64,000 bases of DNA from Allomesorhizobium camelthorni (GTDB lineage: Bacteria > Pseudomonadota > Alphaproteobacteria > Rhizobiales > Rhizobiaceae), in NCBI RefSeq assembly GCF_011045125.1, contig NZ_JAAKZF010000001.1:1-64000 (forward strand). Reading direction: 5' to 3'. Position 1 is the first letter of the stretch. Every line of letters begins with the position of its first letter. This document shows positions 41,332 to 50,228 of this stretch, one piece after another. The translations under genes were made by a program, and so were the position numbers. The notes beneath the pieces are model-generated. The model worked only from the letters and a program-made list of their open reading frames with translations. It had not been told where the DNA came from and made no database searches.

Positions 41332-42867
41332 ATGGCCGTGCTTTCACTTTCCGAAGTCGGCGAGATCGCCGCCCGCCATCCGCAGGTCTTTGCAGGCTCG
41401 CTGCGCAAGCGGCTGGCCGGCTGGGCGATCGGGCTGGGGGTCGCGGCCTACCTGGCATTCGCCTGGTGGTTCTTCGCCATCGGCGCTGTGTTCGCTAATG
41501 GAAACTGGGACATCGCCGGGGCCTATCTCGCCGACTGGGTGACGTATGAGGTCCGGCCGACCATCGGGATCGAGGAAAACCATCTCGAAATCTCGTTCCC
41601 GCGTTTCGACCCGGTCGGAGAACGAGGCAATCCGGACTGGCTGACCAGGGAAACCGCGATGGTAGAGCGGGTTGTCGCGGCGCCCACCGGCAACGCAGCC
41701 ACTTCCAGTGCGGGAGGTTCGGCGGGAAGCTTTCTGGGAACCGTCGGCGGCAAGCCGGCGCCGACGGGAAGCTCGGCGGCCGCCGCGCCTTCTCCGGCAA
41801 CCGGCGGCGAGGCCATACGCCAGGAAGAAACCGTCAGCGCCACCGTGGAAATCGGTTCCCGCAATCTGATCGAAATCGTTCCGGGCGTTGTAACGGTGAC
41901 GCGCGGATCGGAAACGCTGGTGGCCGACATCGTCCGGGGCCGGTCGGTGACGGCGCGCGGCCCGCTGCCCGATTGGGCGGAGCAGAAAGAGCCGGGAGCA
42001 AAGATAATCGTGCATTTCGGATTTCCCGGCCGCGCCGAGATCGAAGAGGACGAAGTCAAGATCCGCCACCGCTTCTGGGGCTGGGCGAACTTCGTCTTCG
42101 ACACCAATTCGCCTTTCTGGGGCAAGCCGGCCGGCGAGGTGTTCTCGCTGATCGCGTCCGGCGAGCGCATCGATCCGAAACGGTCGAACCTGGCGCTGGC
42201 GTGGGACAACATCCTCAACAATTCCGAATGGCAGCATCTCGACGTCTGGACCAAGCTGCTGCAGACCATCGTCATGGCGTTTGTCGGTACCGTATTCGCC
42301 AGCCTGCTTGCCTTTCCGCTGGCCTTCGCCGCTGCCCGCAACATCACCCAGAGCCGCATCGCCAATCAGGTCGCCAAGCGCCTGTTCGACTTCCTGCGTT
42401 CGGTCGACATGCTGATCTGGGCGCTGTTCTTCACGCGCGCCTTCGGCCCCGGGCCGCTGGCCGGCATCTCGGCGATCTTCTTCACCGACACCGGAACCTT
42501 CGGAAAGCTCTATTCGGAAACGCTGGAGAATATCGACGACAAGCAGCGCGAAGGCATCCGCTCGGTTGGGGCGGCGCCGTCGCTGGTGCAGCGCTATGGT
42601 GTGGTGCCGCAGGTCCTGCCGGTATTCCTCAGCCAGTCGCTGTATTTCTGGGAATCCAACACGCGGTCGGCGACCATCATCGGCGCTGTCGGTGCCGGCG
42701 GTATCGGCCTCAAGCTCTGGGAAGCCATGCGCACCAATTCGGACTGGGAGAACGTCGCCTACATGGTGCTGCTCATCCTCATCGTCGTGTTCGTCTTCGA
42801 CAATATCTCCAACGCCCTGCGCCGGCGGCTGATGGGCGGCGATCCGGCCGGCGCCCAGCCTGTCTGA
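41332..42867 (+). CDS. phnE2: phosphonate ABC transporter permease PhnE (second), enlarged
   Basis: The protein (511 aa) is much longer than an ordinary PhnE (about 270). The C-terminal 250 residues are a normal permease: IVMAFVGTVFASLLAFPLAFAAARN, SVDMLIWALFFTRAFGPGPLAG and the EAA loop REGIRSVGAAPSLVQRYGVVPQVLPVF. Between the first helix (residues 28-55) and this core lies a large periplasmic domain with an Ala/Gly/Ser/Pro-rich stretch (about 115-165) and a beta-rich segment. Enlarged second permeases are seen in rhizobial phn systems, but the low-complexity stretch looks unusual. Confidence 0.92.
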   Translation: MAVLSLSEVGEIAARHPQVFAGSLRKRLAGWAIGLGVAAYLAFAWWFFAIGAVFANGNWDIAGAYLADWVTYEVRPTIGIEENHLEISFPRFDPVGERGNPDWLTRETAMVERVVAAPTGNAATSSAGGSAGSFLGTVGGKPAPTGSSAAAAPSPATGGEAIRQEETVSATVEIGSRNLIEIVPGVVTVTRGSETLVADIVRGRSVTARGPLPDWAEQKEPGAKIIVHFGFPGRAEIEEDEVKIRHRFWGWANFVFDTNSPFWGKPAGEVFSLIASGERIDPKRSNLALAWDNILNNSEWQHLDVWTKLLQTIVMAFVGTVFASLLAFPLAFAAARNITQSRIANQVAKRLFDFLRSVDMLIWALFFTRAFGPGPLAGISAIFFTDTGTFGKLYSETLENIDDKQREGIRSVGAAPSLVQRYGVVPQVLPVFLSQSLYFWESNTRSATIIGAVGAGGIGLKLWEAMRTNSDWENVAYMVLLILIVVFVFDNISNALRRRLMGGDPAGAQPV

Positions 42868-43035
42868 CGGATCAGGCTGGGGGTAGCGCCGGCTCCGGCA
42901 GCGTCCGCCAGGCGAGCCAGCGAGCCGACGGCCAAGATGATACCGATCAGGTTCATGAGTGTTGCGCCGAGCAGGCGACGGTCTTACATCCGGCCGGCCC
43001 CGCCCACGACGCAGCATCAACCTGTGAGAGCGCCC

Positions 43036-45114
43036 ATGCCGTCCGAAACCGCCATCGACCTGAACAACAATCCGCTCACGCTGTGGAACGGACCGCTCGG
43101 CCTGCCTGATTTCTCCCGCATCGGCAGCGGCGATTTCGGGCCGGTGTTCGACGCCGCACTCGCGGGCCATGCGGAAGAGATCGATGCGATCGCCGGTAGC
43201 GCGGATGCGCCCACGATCGAAAACACGCTGGCCGCGCTGGAGCTTGCCGGCGATCCGCTCGACCGGGTCTCGGCTATATTCTGGTGCATGGCCGGCACCA
43301 ACACCAACGACGCCATCCAGGCGACGGAGCGCGAGATCTCGCCGAAGATGGCGCGGCATTTTTCCGCGATCTCGATGAACGCGAAGCTGTTCGCGCGCAT
43401 CGACGACCTTTACCAGCGCCGCGCATCGCTCGGGCTCGACCCGGAAACGCTGCGTGTCCTGGAAAAGACCTGGAAGCGCTTCGTCAAGGCCGGCGCGAAG
43501 CTAGACGAGGCCGGCAAGAAGCGCCTGGCGGCTATCAACGAGGAACTGGCCTCGCTCGGCGCAAAATTCGGCCAGAACCTGCTCGCCGACGAACGCGACT
43601 GGGTGCTGTTCCTCGACGAGACAGACCTCGCCGGCCTGCCGGAATTCCTGAGGAACGCGATGGCCGAGGCAGCCGAGATGCGCGGCCAAAAGGGCCGGTA
43701 CGCGGTCACCCTGTCGCGCTCGATCTACGAGCCCTTCACCACCTATTCCGAACGGCGCGACCTCCGCGAAAAGGCGTTCCGCGCTTTTATCGGCCGCGGC
43801 GAGACCGGCGGGCCGACCGACAATGGCCAGGTGGTAAAGGACACACTGCGCCTGCGCGCCGAAAAGGCGAAGCTCGTCGGCTATGACAGCTTCGCCGACC
43901 TGAAGCTCGACGACACGATGGCCAAGACCCCGCCAGCGGTGCTCGAACTGCTTGGACCGGTGTGGAGAAAGGCGCGCGAGAAGGCGGCGATCGACCAGGC
44001 CGGGCTTGAACGGCTCGCGGCGGCGGAAGGCAGCAACAACCCGCTCGCGGCCTGGGACTGGCGTCATTACCAGGAAAAGCTGCGTGCCGAAAAGTTCGCT
44101 TTCGACGAAGCTGAACTGAAGCCCTATTTGCAGCTCGAGCGCATCATCGAGGCCTGCTTCGATGTCGCGGGACGGCTGTTCGGGCTGTCCTTCGTCGAGA
44201 AGAAGGGTATCGCCGCCTGGCATCCCGACGTGCGCGTTTTCGAGGTCAGGAATGCCGACGGCAGCTATCGCGGCCTGTTCATGGCCGATCATTTCGCGCG
44301 GCCCTCGAAGCGCTCGGGCGCGTGGATGAGCGCGCTGCAGTCGGGCTACCAGCTCGGCAAGGGCTCGACGCCTGTGATCTACAACATCATGAATTTCGCC
44401 AAGGCGGCCGAGGGTAAGCCGTGCCTGCTGTCGCTGGACGAGGCCAAGACGCTTTTCCATGAGTTCGGCCATGCGCTGCACGGCATGCTGACCGACGTGA
44501 CCTGGCCGTCGGTCGCTGGAACCTCTGTGCCGCGCGACTTCGTCGAGCTGCCGTCGCAGCTCTACGAGCACTGGCTGACCGTGCCGGAAGTGCTCGAAAA
44601 GCACGCGCTGCACTACGAGACCGGCGATCCGATGCCGAAGCAACTGCTCGACAAGATGCTGGCGGCCAGCACATTCGGCGCAGGTTTCGCCACGGTCGAG
44701 TTCACCGCGTCGGCGATGGTCGACATGGCCTACCATTCGCGCTCGGACGCGCCGGAGAACCCGCTCGCCTTCGAAGCGCAGACACTGGAAAGGATCGGCA
44801 TGCCAGATGCGATCGCCATGCGCCACCGCACGCCGCACTTCCAGCACATCTTCTCCGGCGACGGCTACTCGGCCGGCTATTACTCATACCTGTGGTCGGA
44901 AGTGCTCGACGCCGACGCCTTCGCGGCCTTCGAGGAGACCGGCGATCCGTTCAATCCCGAACTCGCCGAAAAGCTGCGCCGGCACATCTATGCCGCCGGC
45001 GGCTCGGCCGATCCGGAGGAGCTCTACACCGCATTCCGGGGCAAGATGCCGACGCCGGACGCGATGCTTAAAAAACGCGGGCTGCTCCCGATGATGGCGG
45101 GCGAAGAGCTCTGA
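43036..45114 (+). CDS. M3 family zinc metallopeptidase (oligopeptidase A / Dcp type)
   Basis: The 692-residue protein is an M3 peptidase, which degrades short peptides in the cytosol. The zinc site HEFGH is in TLFHEFGHALHGMLTD, with the third ligand Glu in the downstream ELPSQLYEHW helix region. Other blocks are NNPLTLWNGPLGLPDFSRI at the N-terminus and FSGDGYSAGYYSYLWSEVLDADAFAAF near the end. I start it at the ATG at 43036; the longer upstream frame is unlike the family. It is probably independent of the phn operon. Confidence 0.95.
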   Translation: MPSETAIDLNNNPLTLWNGPLGLPDFSRIGSGDFGPVFDAALAGHAEEIDAIAGSADAPTIENTLAALELAGDPLDRVSAIFWCMAGTNTNDAIQATEREISPKMARHFSAISMNAKLFARIDDLYQRRASLGLDPETLRVLEKTWKRFVKAGAKLDEAGKKRLAAINEELASLGAKFGQNLLADERDWVLFLDETDLAGLPEFLRNAMAEAAEMRGQKGRYAVTLSRSIYEPFTTYSERRDLREKAFRAFIGRGETGGPTDNGQVVKDTLRLRAEKAKLVGYDSFADLKLDDTMAKTPPAVLELLGPVWRKAREKAAIDQAGLERLAAAEGSNNPLAAWDWRHYQEKLRAEKFAFDEAELKPYLQLERIIEACFDVAGRLFGLSFVEKKGIAAWHPDVRVFEVRNADGSYRGLFMADHFARPSKRSGAWMSALQSGYQLGKGSTPVIYNIMNFAKAAEGKPCLLSLDEAKTLFHEFGHALHGMLTDVTWPSVAGTSVPRDFVELPSQLYEHWLTVPEVLEKHALHYETGDPMPKQLLDKMLAASTFGAGFATVEFTASAMVDMAYHSRSDAPENPLAFEAQTLERIGMPDAIAMRHRTPHFQHIFSGDGYSAGYYSYLWSEVLDADAFAAFEETGDPFNPELAEKLRRHIYAAGGSADPEELYTAFRGKMPTPDAMLKKRGLLPMMAGEEL

Positions 45115-45136
45115 TCAGGGCGGGCAGACTTCGCGA

Positions 45137-45154
45137 CCGTCATGTAAAATTCAT
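45137..45154 (+). promoter_or_regulatory. possible Pho box upstream of phoD
   Basis: CCGTCAT-GTAA-AATTCAT keeps the 11-bp repeat spacing of PhoB sites: first half 6/7, second half 4/7 (TCAT core intact). It is 73 bp before the phosphatase start, where a PhoB-activated promoter would be expected. Confidence 0.4.
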
Positions 45155-45226
45155 CCATTCGCAATCGTCCTGCAACACAGCGGGGCGAAGGCTCATCCTG
45201 TATGTTCAGCCATCCAGGAGACAGCC

Positions 45227-46798
45227 ATGAACAAAAATCTTTCCAGGCGCGCCTTCGTAACATCGGCCAGCGCCTTGGGCCTCGTCGGCGTTTCGGGGCT
45301 CGCGCTCCCCTACTATTCCCGCGCCAATACGCGGCCAGCCTTCACCCATGGCGTCCAGTCCGGCGACGTCGACACCGTCTCCGGAATGGTCTGGACCCGC
45401 GTCGACCGCCCTTCGCGCGTCATGTTCGAAGTGTCGACCACGGAAAGCTTCTCGAACGCCGTGAAACTGCCGCCGCTCGACGCGACGCCCGAAAGCGATT
45501 TTACCGTGAAACGGCTTTTGACCGATCTCGCCTCGGACCAGGACATTTTCTACCGCATGACCGCGGTCGACCTGTCGGATGTCAACGCCGTTTCCGAACC
45601 GATCGTCGGCCGCTTCAAGACCGCGCCCGCCTCGAAGCGCAATATCCGTTTCACTTGGTCCGGAGATACGGTCGGCCAGGGTTGGGGCATCGACGACAAG
45701 GGCATGTACACCTATGCGACGATGGCCAGGCACACGCCGGATTTCTTCCTGCATTCCGGCGACACGATCTATGCCGATGGTCCGCTGAAGGCCGAAGTCG
45801 AGCTGAAAGACGGCACGAAGTGGATCAACAAGGTTTTGATCGACGAGAAGAGCAAGGTCGCCGAGACGCTCGCCGAATATCGCGGCCAGTGGAAATACAA
45901 CATGATGGACGAGCATTGCCGCGCCATGAATGCGGTCTGCCCGACATTCTTCCAGTGGGACGACCATGAGGTGGTGAACAACTGGTCAGGCTCGAAGGAC
46001 CTGTCCAAGGATGACCGCTACACCGAAAAATCGGTGGCGCTGCTGACGTCGCGTGCGGCCCGCGCCTTCCACGAAATGACGCCGATCCGCTTCACGCCGG
46101 CGGAGCCGGGCCGCGTCTACCGCAAGATCGCCTATGGCCCGCTGCTCGACATCTTCTTCCTCGATCTCCGCTCCTATCGCGGGCCGAACGGCGATTCCGT
46201 CGAAACCGAGATGACGCCGCAGTCGCGCATTGTCGGCGAGGAACAGCTAAAATGGCTGAAGCGCGAACTGGCGAACTCGAAAGCGACCTGGAAAGTCATC
46301 GCTTCCGACATGCCGCTCGGCATCATCGTCTGGAACGATGCCGCGAACAAGAAAGGCGCCGAGGCCATCGCCAACGGACAGCCGGGCGCCGCTAGCGGCC
46401 GCGAATTGGAGATCGCCGACCTGCTGCGCTACATCAAGAACGCCGGCATCGACAATACGGTCTGGCTGACAGCCGACGTCCACTATACCGCCGCGCATTA
46501 CTACAATCCCGAGAAGGCTGCCTTCCAGGACTTCAATCCGTTCTGGGAATTCGTTTCAGGCCCGCTCCACGCCGGCACCTTTGGACCCGGTGACCTCGAC
46601 ATGACGTTCGGCCCCGAGCTGAAATATGTGAAGGCGCCGACTGCCGAGCAGGGCCAGAACCTGCCTCCTTCAGCGGGACTGCAGTTCTTCGGGCTCGTCG
46701 ACATTGACGGTGCGAGCGAACAGATGACGGTACGGCTGATGGATCGCGACGACAACGAGCTCTACAAAGTCACGCTCGATCCCGTCCATTCGGCCTGA
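45227..46798 (+). CDS. phoD: Tat-exported alkaline phosphatase D (PhoD family)
   Basis: PhoD phosphodiesterase/phosphatases release phosphate from organic esters outside the cytoplasm using Fe3+/Ca2+. The 523-residue protein has a twin-arginine signal (NKNLSRRAFVTSASALGLVG), the PhoD N-terminal domain (FTHGVQSGDVDTVSGMVWTR), and the metallophosphatase domain with RFTWSGDTVGQGWG, FLHSGDTIYADG, FFQWDDHEVVNNW, and WLTADVHYTAAHYYNP. Placement near the phn genes and a possible Pho box support a phosphate-starvation role. Confidence 0.93.
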   Translation: MNKNLSRRAFVTSASALGLVGVSGLALPYYSRANTRPAFTHGVQSGDVDTVSGMVWTRVDRPSRVMFEVSTTESFSNAVKLPPLDATPESDFTVKRLLTDLASDQDIFYRMTAVDLSDVNAVSEPIVGRFKTAPASKRNIRFTWSGDTVGQGWGIDDKGMYTYATMARHTPDFFLHSGDTIYADGPLKAEVELKDGTKWINKVLIDEKSKVAETLAEYRGQWKYNMMDEHCRAMNAVCPTFFQWDDHEVVNNWSGSKDLSKDDRYTEKSVALLTSRAARAFHEMTPIRFTPAEPGRVYRKIAYGPLLDIFFLDLRSYRGPNGDSVETEMTPQSRIVGEEQLKWLKRELANSKATWKVIASDMPLGIIVWNDAANKKGAEAIANGQPGAASGRELEIADLLRYIKNAGIDNTVWLTADVHYTAAHYYNPEKAAFQDFNPFWEFVSGPLHAGTFGPGDLDMTFGPELKYVKAPTAEQGQNLPPSAGLQFFGLVDIDGASEQMTVRLMDRDDNELYKVTLDPVHSA

Positions 46799-46872
46799 AC
46801 GGGGCTTGGTGGCTCCCATGCAACAACAAGCCGGTCCGCCATCGAGCGGATCGGCAAGTGGTTTGCCGCAAA

Positions 46873-47157
46873 CTAGCGACGCGGATAGCAGTCGAGCGGA
46901 ATGTTCGGCCAGACGGCTTCGGCGCACCGGGCAGCGGACTGACGCTCCTCGAGCGATGCGCTCGCCGGGCCGGTGACCATCGGATCGACGCCGTACGGCG
47001 CATCGGGGAAGGCCTGCTCCGCCGGCGTTTCCGACGACTGCGTGGCAGGGCGCTCCACATCCCGTGTGCCCATCGAATGCGCCACGCCGATCGCGCCGGC
47101 CGCCGAGACGGAAGCTGCGACAAAGATACCAAGGAGCTTGAATTTGCTGATTGTCAT
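46873..47157 (-). CDS. small exported or membrane-anchored protein, unknown function
   Basis: The product (94 aa) starts with a basic N-end and hydrophobic stretch (MTISKFKLLGIFVAASVSAAGAIG) that is a signal peptide or anchor. A Pro/Glu/Ala-rich linker and the C-terminal ARCAEAVWPNIPLDCYPRR with two cysteines follow. The RCAEAxWPxIPxxC pattern is a small conserved rhizobial module that I know without function. A perfect palindrome lies 22 bp upstream. Confidence 0.75.
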   Translation of the reverse strand: MTISKFKLLGIFVAASVSAAGAIGVAHSMGTRDVERPATQSSETPAEQAFPDAPYGVDPMVTGPASASLEERQSAARCAEAVWPNIPLDCYPRR

Positions 47158-47178
47158 ACCACTTGAACCGTTCTGGCG

Positions 47179-47197
47179 CCAAAACGATCCGTTTTGG
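47179..47197. promoter_or_regulatory. palindrome CCAAAACG-ATC-CGTTTTGG
   Basis: A perfect 8-bp inverted repeat with a 3-bp centre sits 22 bp upstream of the small exported-protein gene and 144 bp upstream of typA on the other strand. It could be an operator or a 5'UTR hairpin. Confidence 0.45.
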
Positions 47198-47340
47198 TTA
47201 AGGATTTATTGTCGCATCCCGATGCCTAATTTTCGGTAACCATCGGGGCCTTTCGCATCTGCGAAAAAACATGTATGAGCCCGCCAACCGAAAAGGCGGC
47301 GCCTACCATTGTGCGCCCAAGCACCCCTGAGACAGATTTC

Positions 47341-49170
47341 ATGAACATCCGCAATATCGCGATCATCGCGCACGTCGACCATGGCAAAACCACTCTCGTC
47401 GACCAGCTTCTGAAGCAGTCCGGCTCGTTTCGCGAAAACCAGCGCGTCGCAGAGCGCGCCATGGATTCGAACGACCTGGAAAAGGAGCGCGGCATCACGA
47501 TCCTGGCCAAGGCGACTTCGGTCGACTGGAAAGACACCCGCATCAACATCGTCGACACTCCGGGCCACGCCGATTTCGGCGGCGAGGTGGAGCGCATACT
47601 GTCGATGGTGGATTCGGCCATCGTTCTGGTCGACGCAGCCGAAGGGCCGATGCCGCAGACCAAATTCGTCGTCGGCAAGGCGCTGAAGGTCGGGCTGAAG
47701 CCGATCGTGGTGATCAACAAGATCGACCGTCCCGATGCGCGTCATGTCGAAGTCGTCAACGAAGTGTTCGACCTGTTCGCGGCGCTCGACGCCACCGACG
47801 AGCAGCTCGACTTCCCGATCCTCTACGGCTCGGGCCGCGACGGCTGGGTCTCGGAGAACCCGGAAGGCCCGAAGGACCAGGGCCTGGCGCCGCTGTTCGA
47901 TCTCGTCCTCAAGCACGTGCCGGCGCCGACCGTGCATCCCGGCCCGTTCCGCATGATCGGCACCATCCTGGAAGCCAATCCGTTCCTCGGCCGCATCATC
48001 ACCGGACGCATCGAATCCGGCACGCTTAAGGCCAACCAGGCGGTGAAAGTGCTTCACCATGACGGCTCGCTGCTCGAAACCGGCCGCATCTCGAAAATTC
48101 TCGCCTTCCGCGGCCTCGAGCGCCAGCCGATCGAGGAAGCGCAGGCGGGCGATATCGTAGCCATAGCGGGCCTTTCGAAGGGCACCGTCGCCGACACTTT
48201 CTGCGACCTGTCGGTGACCGAACCGCTGCACGCGCAGCCGATCGATCCGCCGACCGTCACCATGTCGTTCATCGTCAATGACAGCCCGCTGGCGGGCACC
48301 GAAGGCGACAAGGTCACGTCCCGTGTCATCCGCGACCGGCTGCTGCGCGAAGCGGAAGGCAATGTCGCGCTGAAGATCGAGGAATCGCCGGACAAGGATT
48401 CGTTCTTTGTTTCGGGCCGCGGCGAATTGCAGCTCGCGGTGCTGATCGAGACGATGCGCCGCGAAGGCTTCGAGCTCGCCGTGTCGCGTCCGCGCGTCGT
48501 CATGCAGAAGGGCGAGAACGGCGAGTTGCTGGAGCCGGTCGAAGAGGTCGTGATCGACGTCGACGAAGAGCATGCCGGCGTCGTCGTGCAGAAAATGTCG
48601 GAGCGCAAGGCCGAGATGGTCGAGCTGCGCCCCTCCGGCGGCAACCGCCAGCGCCTGGTCTTCCATGCGCCGACGCGCGGCCTGATTGGCTATCAGTCGG
48701 AGCTTCTGACCGACACGCGCGGCACGGCGGTGATGAACCGGCTGTTCCACGCCTATGAGCCCTACAAGGGCGACATTGGCGGCCGCACCAACGGCGTGCT
48801 GATCTCCAACGATCAGGGCGAGTCGGTGGCGTTCGCCATGTGGAACCTCGAGGACCGGGGACCAATGGTCATCGACGCCGGCGTCAAGGTCTATCAGGGC
48901 ATGATCATCGGCATCCACTCCAGAGACAACGATCTCGAAGTGAACGTGCTGAAGGGCAAGAAGCTCACTAACATCCGCGCCGCTGGCAAGGACGAGGCCG
49001 TCAAGCTGACGCCGCCGATCCGCATGACGCTGGAGCGGGCGCTGGCCTGGATCCAGGACGACGAGCTGGTCGAGGTTACGCCGAAGACCATCCGCCTGCG
49101 GAAGCTCTTTCTAGACCCGAACGAGCGCAAGCGCTTTGAGAAGTCGTCGAAGACGGCGGGCGCGGCTTGA
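47341..49170 (+). CDS. typA: ribosome-associated GTPase TypA/BipA
   Basis: TypA/BipA is an EF-G-like GTPase needed for ribosome assembly and stress adaptation. The 609-residue protein begins [24 protein letters not shown] (P-loop) and contains [13 protein letters not shown] (switch I), [17 protein letters not shown] (G3), [15 protein letters not shown] (G4), and the BipA C-terminal domain with [17 protein letters not shown] and [18 protein letters not shown]. The ATG at 47341 gives the standard N-terminus. It converges on rpoH. Confidence 0.97.
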   Translation: MNIRNIAIIAHVDHGKTTLVDQLLKQSGSFRENQRVAERAMDSNDLEKERGITILAKATSVDWKDTRINIVDTPGHADFGGEVERILSMVDSAIVLVDAAEGPMPQTKFVVGKALKVGLKPIVVINKIDRPDARHVEVVNEVFDLFAALDATDEQLDFPILYGSGRDGWVSENPEGPKDQGLAPLFDLVLKHVPAPTVHPGPFRMIGTILEANPFLGRIITGRIESGTLKANQAVKVLHHDGSLLETGRISKILAFRGLERQPIEEAQAGDIVAIAGLSKGTVADTFCDLSVTEPLHAQPIDPPTVTMSFIVNDSPLAGTEGDKVTSRVIRDRLLREAEGNVALKIEESPDKDSFFVSGRGELQLAVLIETMRREGFELAVSRPRVVMQKGENGELLEPVEEVVIDVDEEHAGVVVQKMSERKAEMVELRPSGGNRQRLVFHAPTRGLIGYQSELLTDTRGTAVMNRLFHAYEPYKGDIGGRTNGVLISNDQGESVAFAMWNLEDRGPMVIDAGVKVYQGMIIGIHSRDNDLEVNVLKGKKLTNIRAAGKDEAVKLTPPIRMTLERALAWIQDDELVEVTPKTIRLRKLFLDPNERKRFEKSSKTAGAA

Positions 49171-49181
49171 GGCAGCGCTTT

Positions 49182-49201
49182 CCCTTCCCAAAAGGGGAGG
49201 G
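49182..49201. terminator. hairpin between convergent typA and rpoH
   Basis: CCCTTCCC-AAAA-GGGGAGGG (one G-U) fills most of the 33 bases between the two stop codons. It resembles the small dispersed hairpins elsewhere in the window and may terminate both genes. Confidence 0.5.
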
Positions 49202-49203
49202 AT

Positions 49204-50067
49204 TCACGCCGCCGACGACAGGAAGGCCGGGCTTTCCTTGACGAGCGCGGATTTCAGCTTCTCCAGCGCCCGGCTCTCGATCTGGCGCACCCGCTCCTTG
49301 GAGATGCCGAGCGTTTCGCCCAGCGCCTCCAGCGTCGCTCCGTCATCCTGCAAGCGCCTTTCGGCGATGATGCGCAGTTCGCGCTCGTTGAGCACGCCGA
49401 GCGCATTTTTGAGCCAGCCAGAGCGGCGCTCGATGTCTATCGTCTCGCCGACGATTTCGTCGGGAAGCGGCGCGTCGGAAACCAGGAAATCCATCCGGTC
49501 GGCCGAGCCGCCGCCATCGTCTACCAGCGGCGCGTTGAGCGATGTGTCGGGGCCGGACAGGCGCGAATCCATCATCGCCACATCCGCTTCCGAAACGCCG
49601 AGCGCCGTCGAAATCTCCTTGTAGAGCGCCGATCCGGACATGGTCTCCGGCCCCTGCGCCAGCCGCGCGCGAAGCCGCCTCAAATTGAAGAACAGCGCCT
49701 TCTGCGCCGAACTGGTGCCGCCGCGCACGATCGACCAGTTCCGCAGGATGTAGTCCTGCATCGAAGCGCGTATCCACCAGGTCGCGTAGGTCGAGAAGCG
49801 CACGTCGCGTTCGGGCTCGAAGCGGGCCGCCGCCTCCAGCAAGCCGACATGGCCCTCCTGGATCAGGTCGCCCATCGACAGGCCGAAATAGCGGAATTTC
49901 ATCGCCATCGAGATAACCAGCCGCATATGCGCGGTGGTGATCCGATGCATGGCGTCCTGGTCGCGATGCTCTTTCCAGCGCAGCGCAAGCTCATGCTCCT
50001 CGCCGCGGTCGAGATATGGCGCCTTCATCGCCGCCCGGATCATCGCTCTCTTGGCTTTGTCTCGCAT
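49204..50067 (-). CDS. rpoH: RNA polymerase sigma-32 factor RpoH (RpoH2-like)
   Basis: The 287-residue sigma factor has region 2 (GDLIQEGHVGLLEAAARFEPERDVRFSTYATWWIRASMQDYILRNWSIV), the RpoH box AQKALFFNLRRLRARL, and region 4 (TLEALGETLGISKERVRQIESRALEKLK). The Q(K)xLFFNLR box distinguishes heat-shock sigma factors. Rhizobia have two; this sequence, with a divergent N-terminus, looks more like RpoH2, used in oxidative and osmotic stress, but that subtype is a judgement by eye. It is divergent from an acyl-CoA dehydrogenase gene. Confidence 0.93.
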   Translation of the reverse strand: MRDKAKRAMIRAAMKAPYLDRGEEHELALRWKEHRDQDAMHRITTAHMRLVISMAMKFRYFGLSMGDLIQEGHVGLLEAAARFEPERDVRFSTYATWWIRASMQDYILRNWSIVRGGTSSAQKALFFNLRRLRARLAQGPETMSGSALYKEISTALGVSEADVAMMDSRLSGPDTSLNAPLVDDGGGSADRMDFLVSDAPLPDEIVGETIDIERRSGWLKNALGVLNERELRIIAERRLQDDGATLEALGETLGISKERVRQIESRALEKLKSALVKESPAFLSSAA

Positions 50068-50228
50068 TTGGCGCTCCCAAACTCTGGCGCAATTGCCCGC
50101 TAGTTCATTCTTTCCCGATCCTCGAGGGGACCACGCTCCGATTTCCGGGGCGCCGTCCGGGACATGGCCTTGACCTCAAGGCGAAGCGCCCTAGACGCCC
50201 TCCAACGCCCCGTGCCCAGGAATGTTCC

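Noticed and set aside
42759-42956. 65-codon minus-strand frame starting MNLIGIILAVGSLARLADAAG
   Set aside because: The N-terminus looks membrane-like, but the rest is antisense to phnE2 and there is no supporting ribosome site.
42868-43035. TPP-like or other riboswitch between phnE2 and the M3 peptidase
   Set aside because: A GATGATACCGATCAGG phrase vaguely recalls riboswitch cores, but the required CTGAGA element and paired stems are absent, and the downstream gene does not fit.
41344-43359. 671-codon open frame on the minus strand across phnE2
   Set aside because: Antisense to phnE2 and to the start of the M3 peptidase gene; its composition is unlike real proteins.
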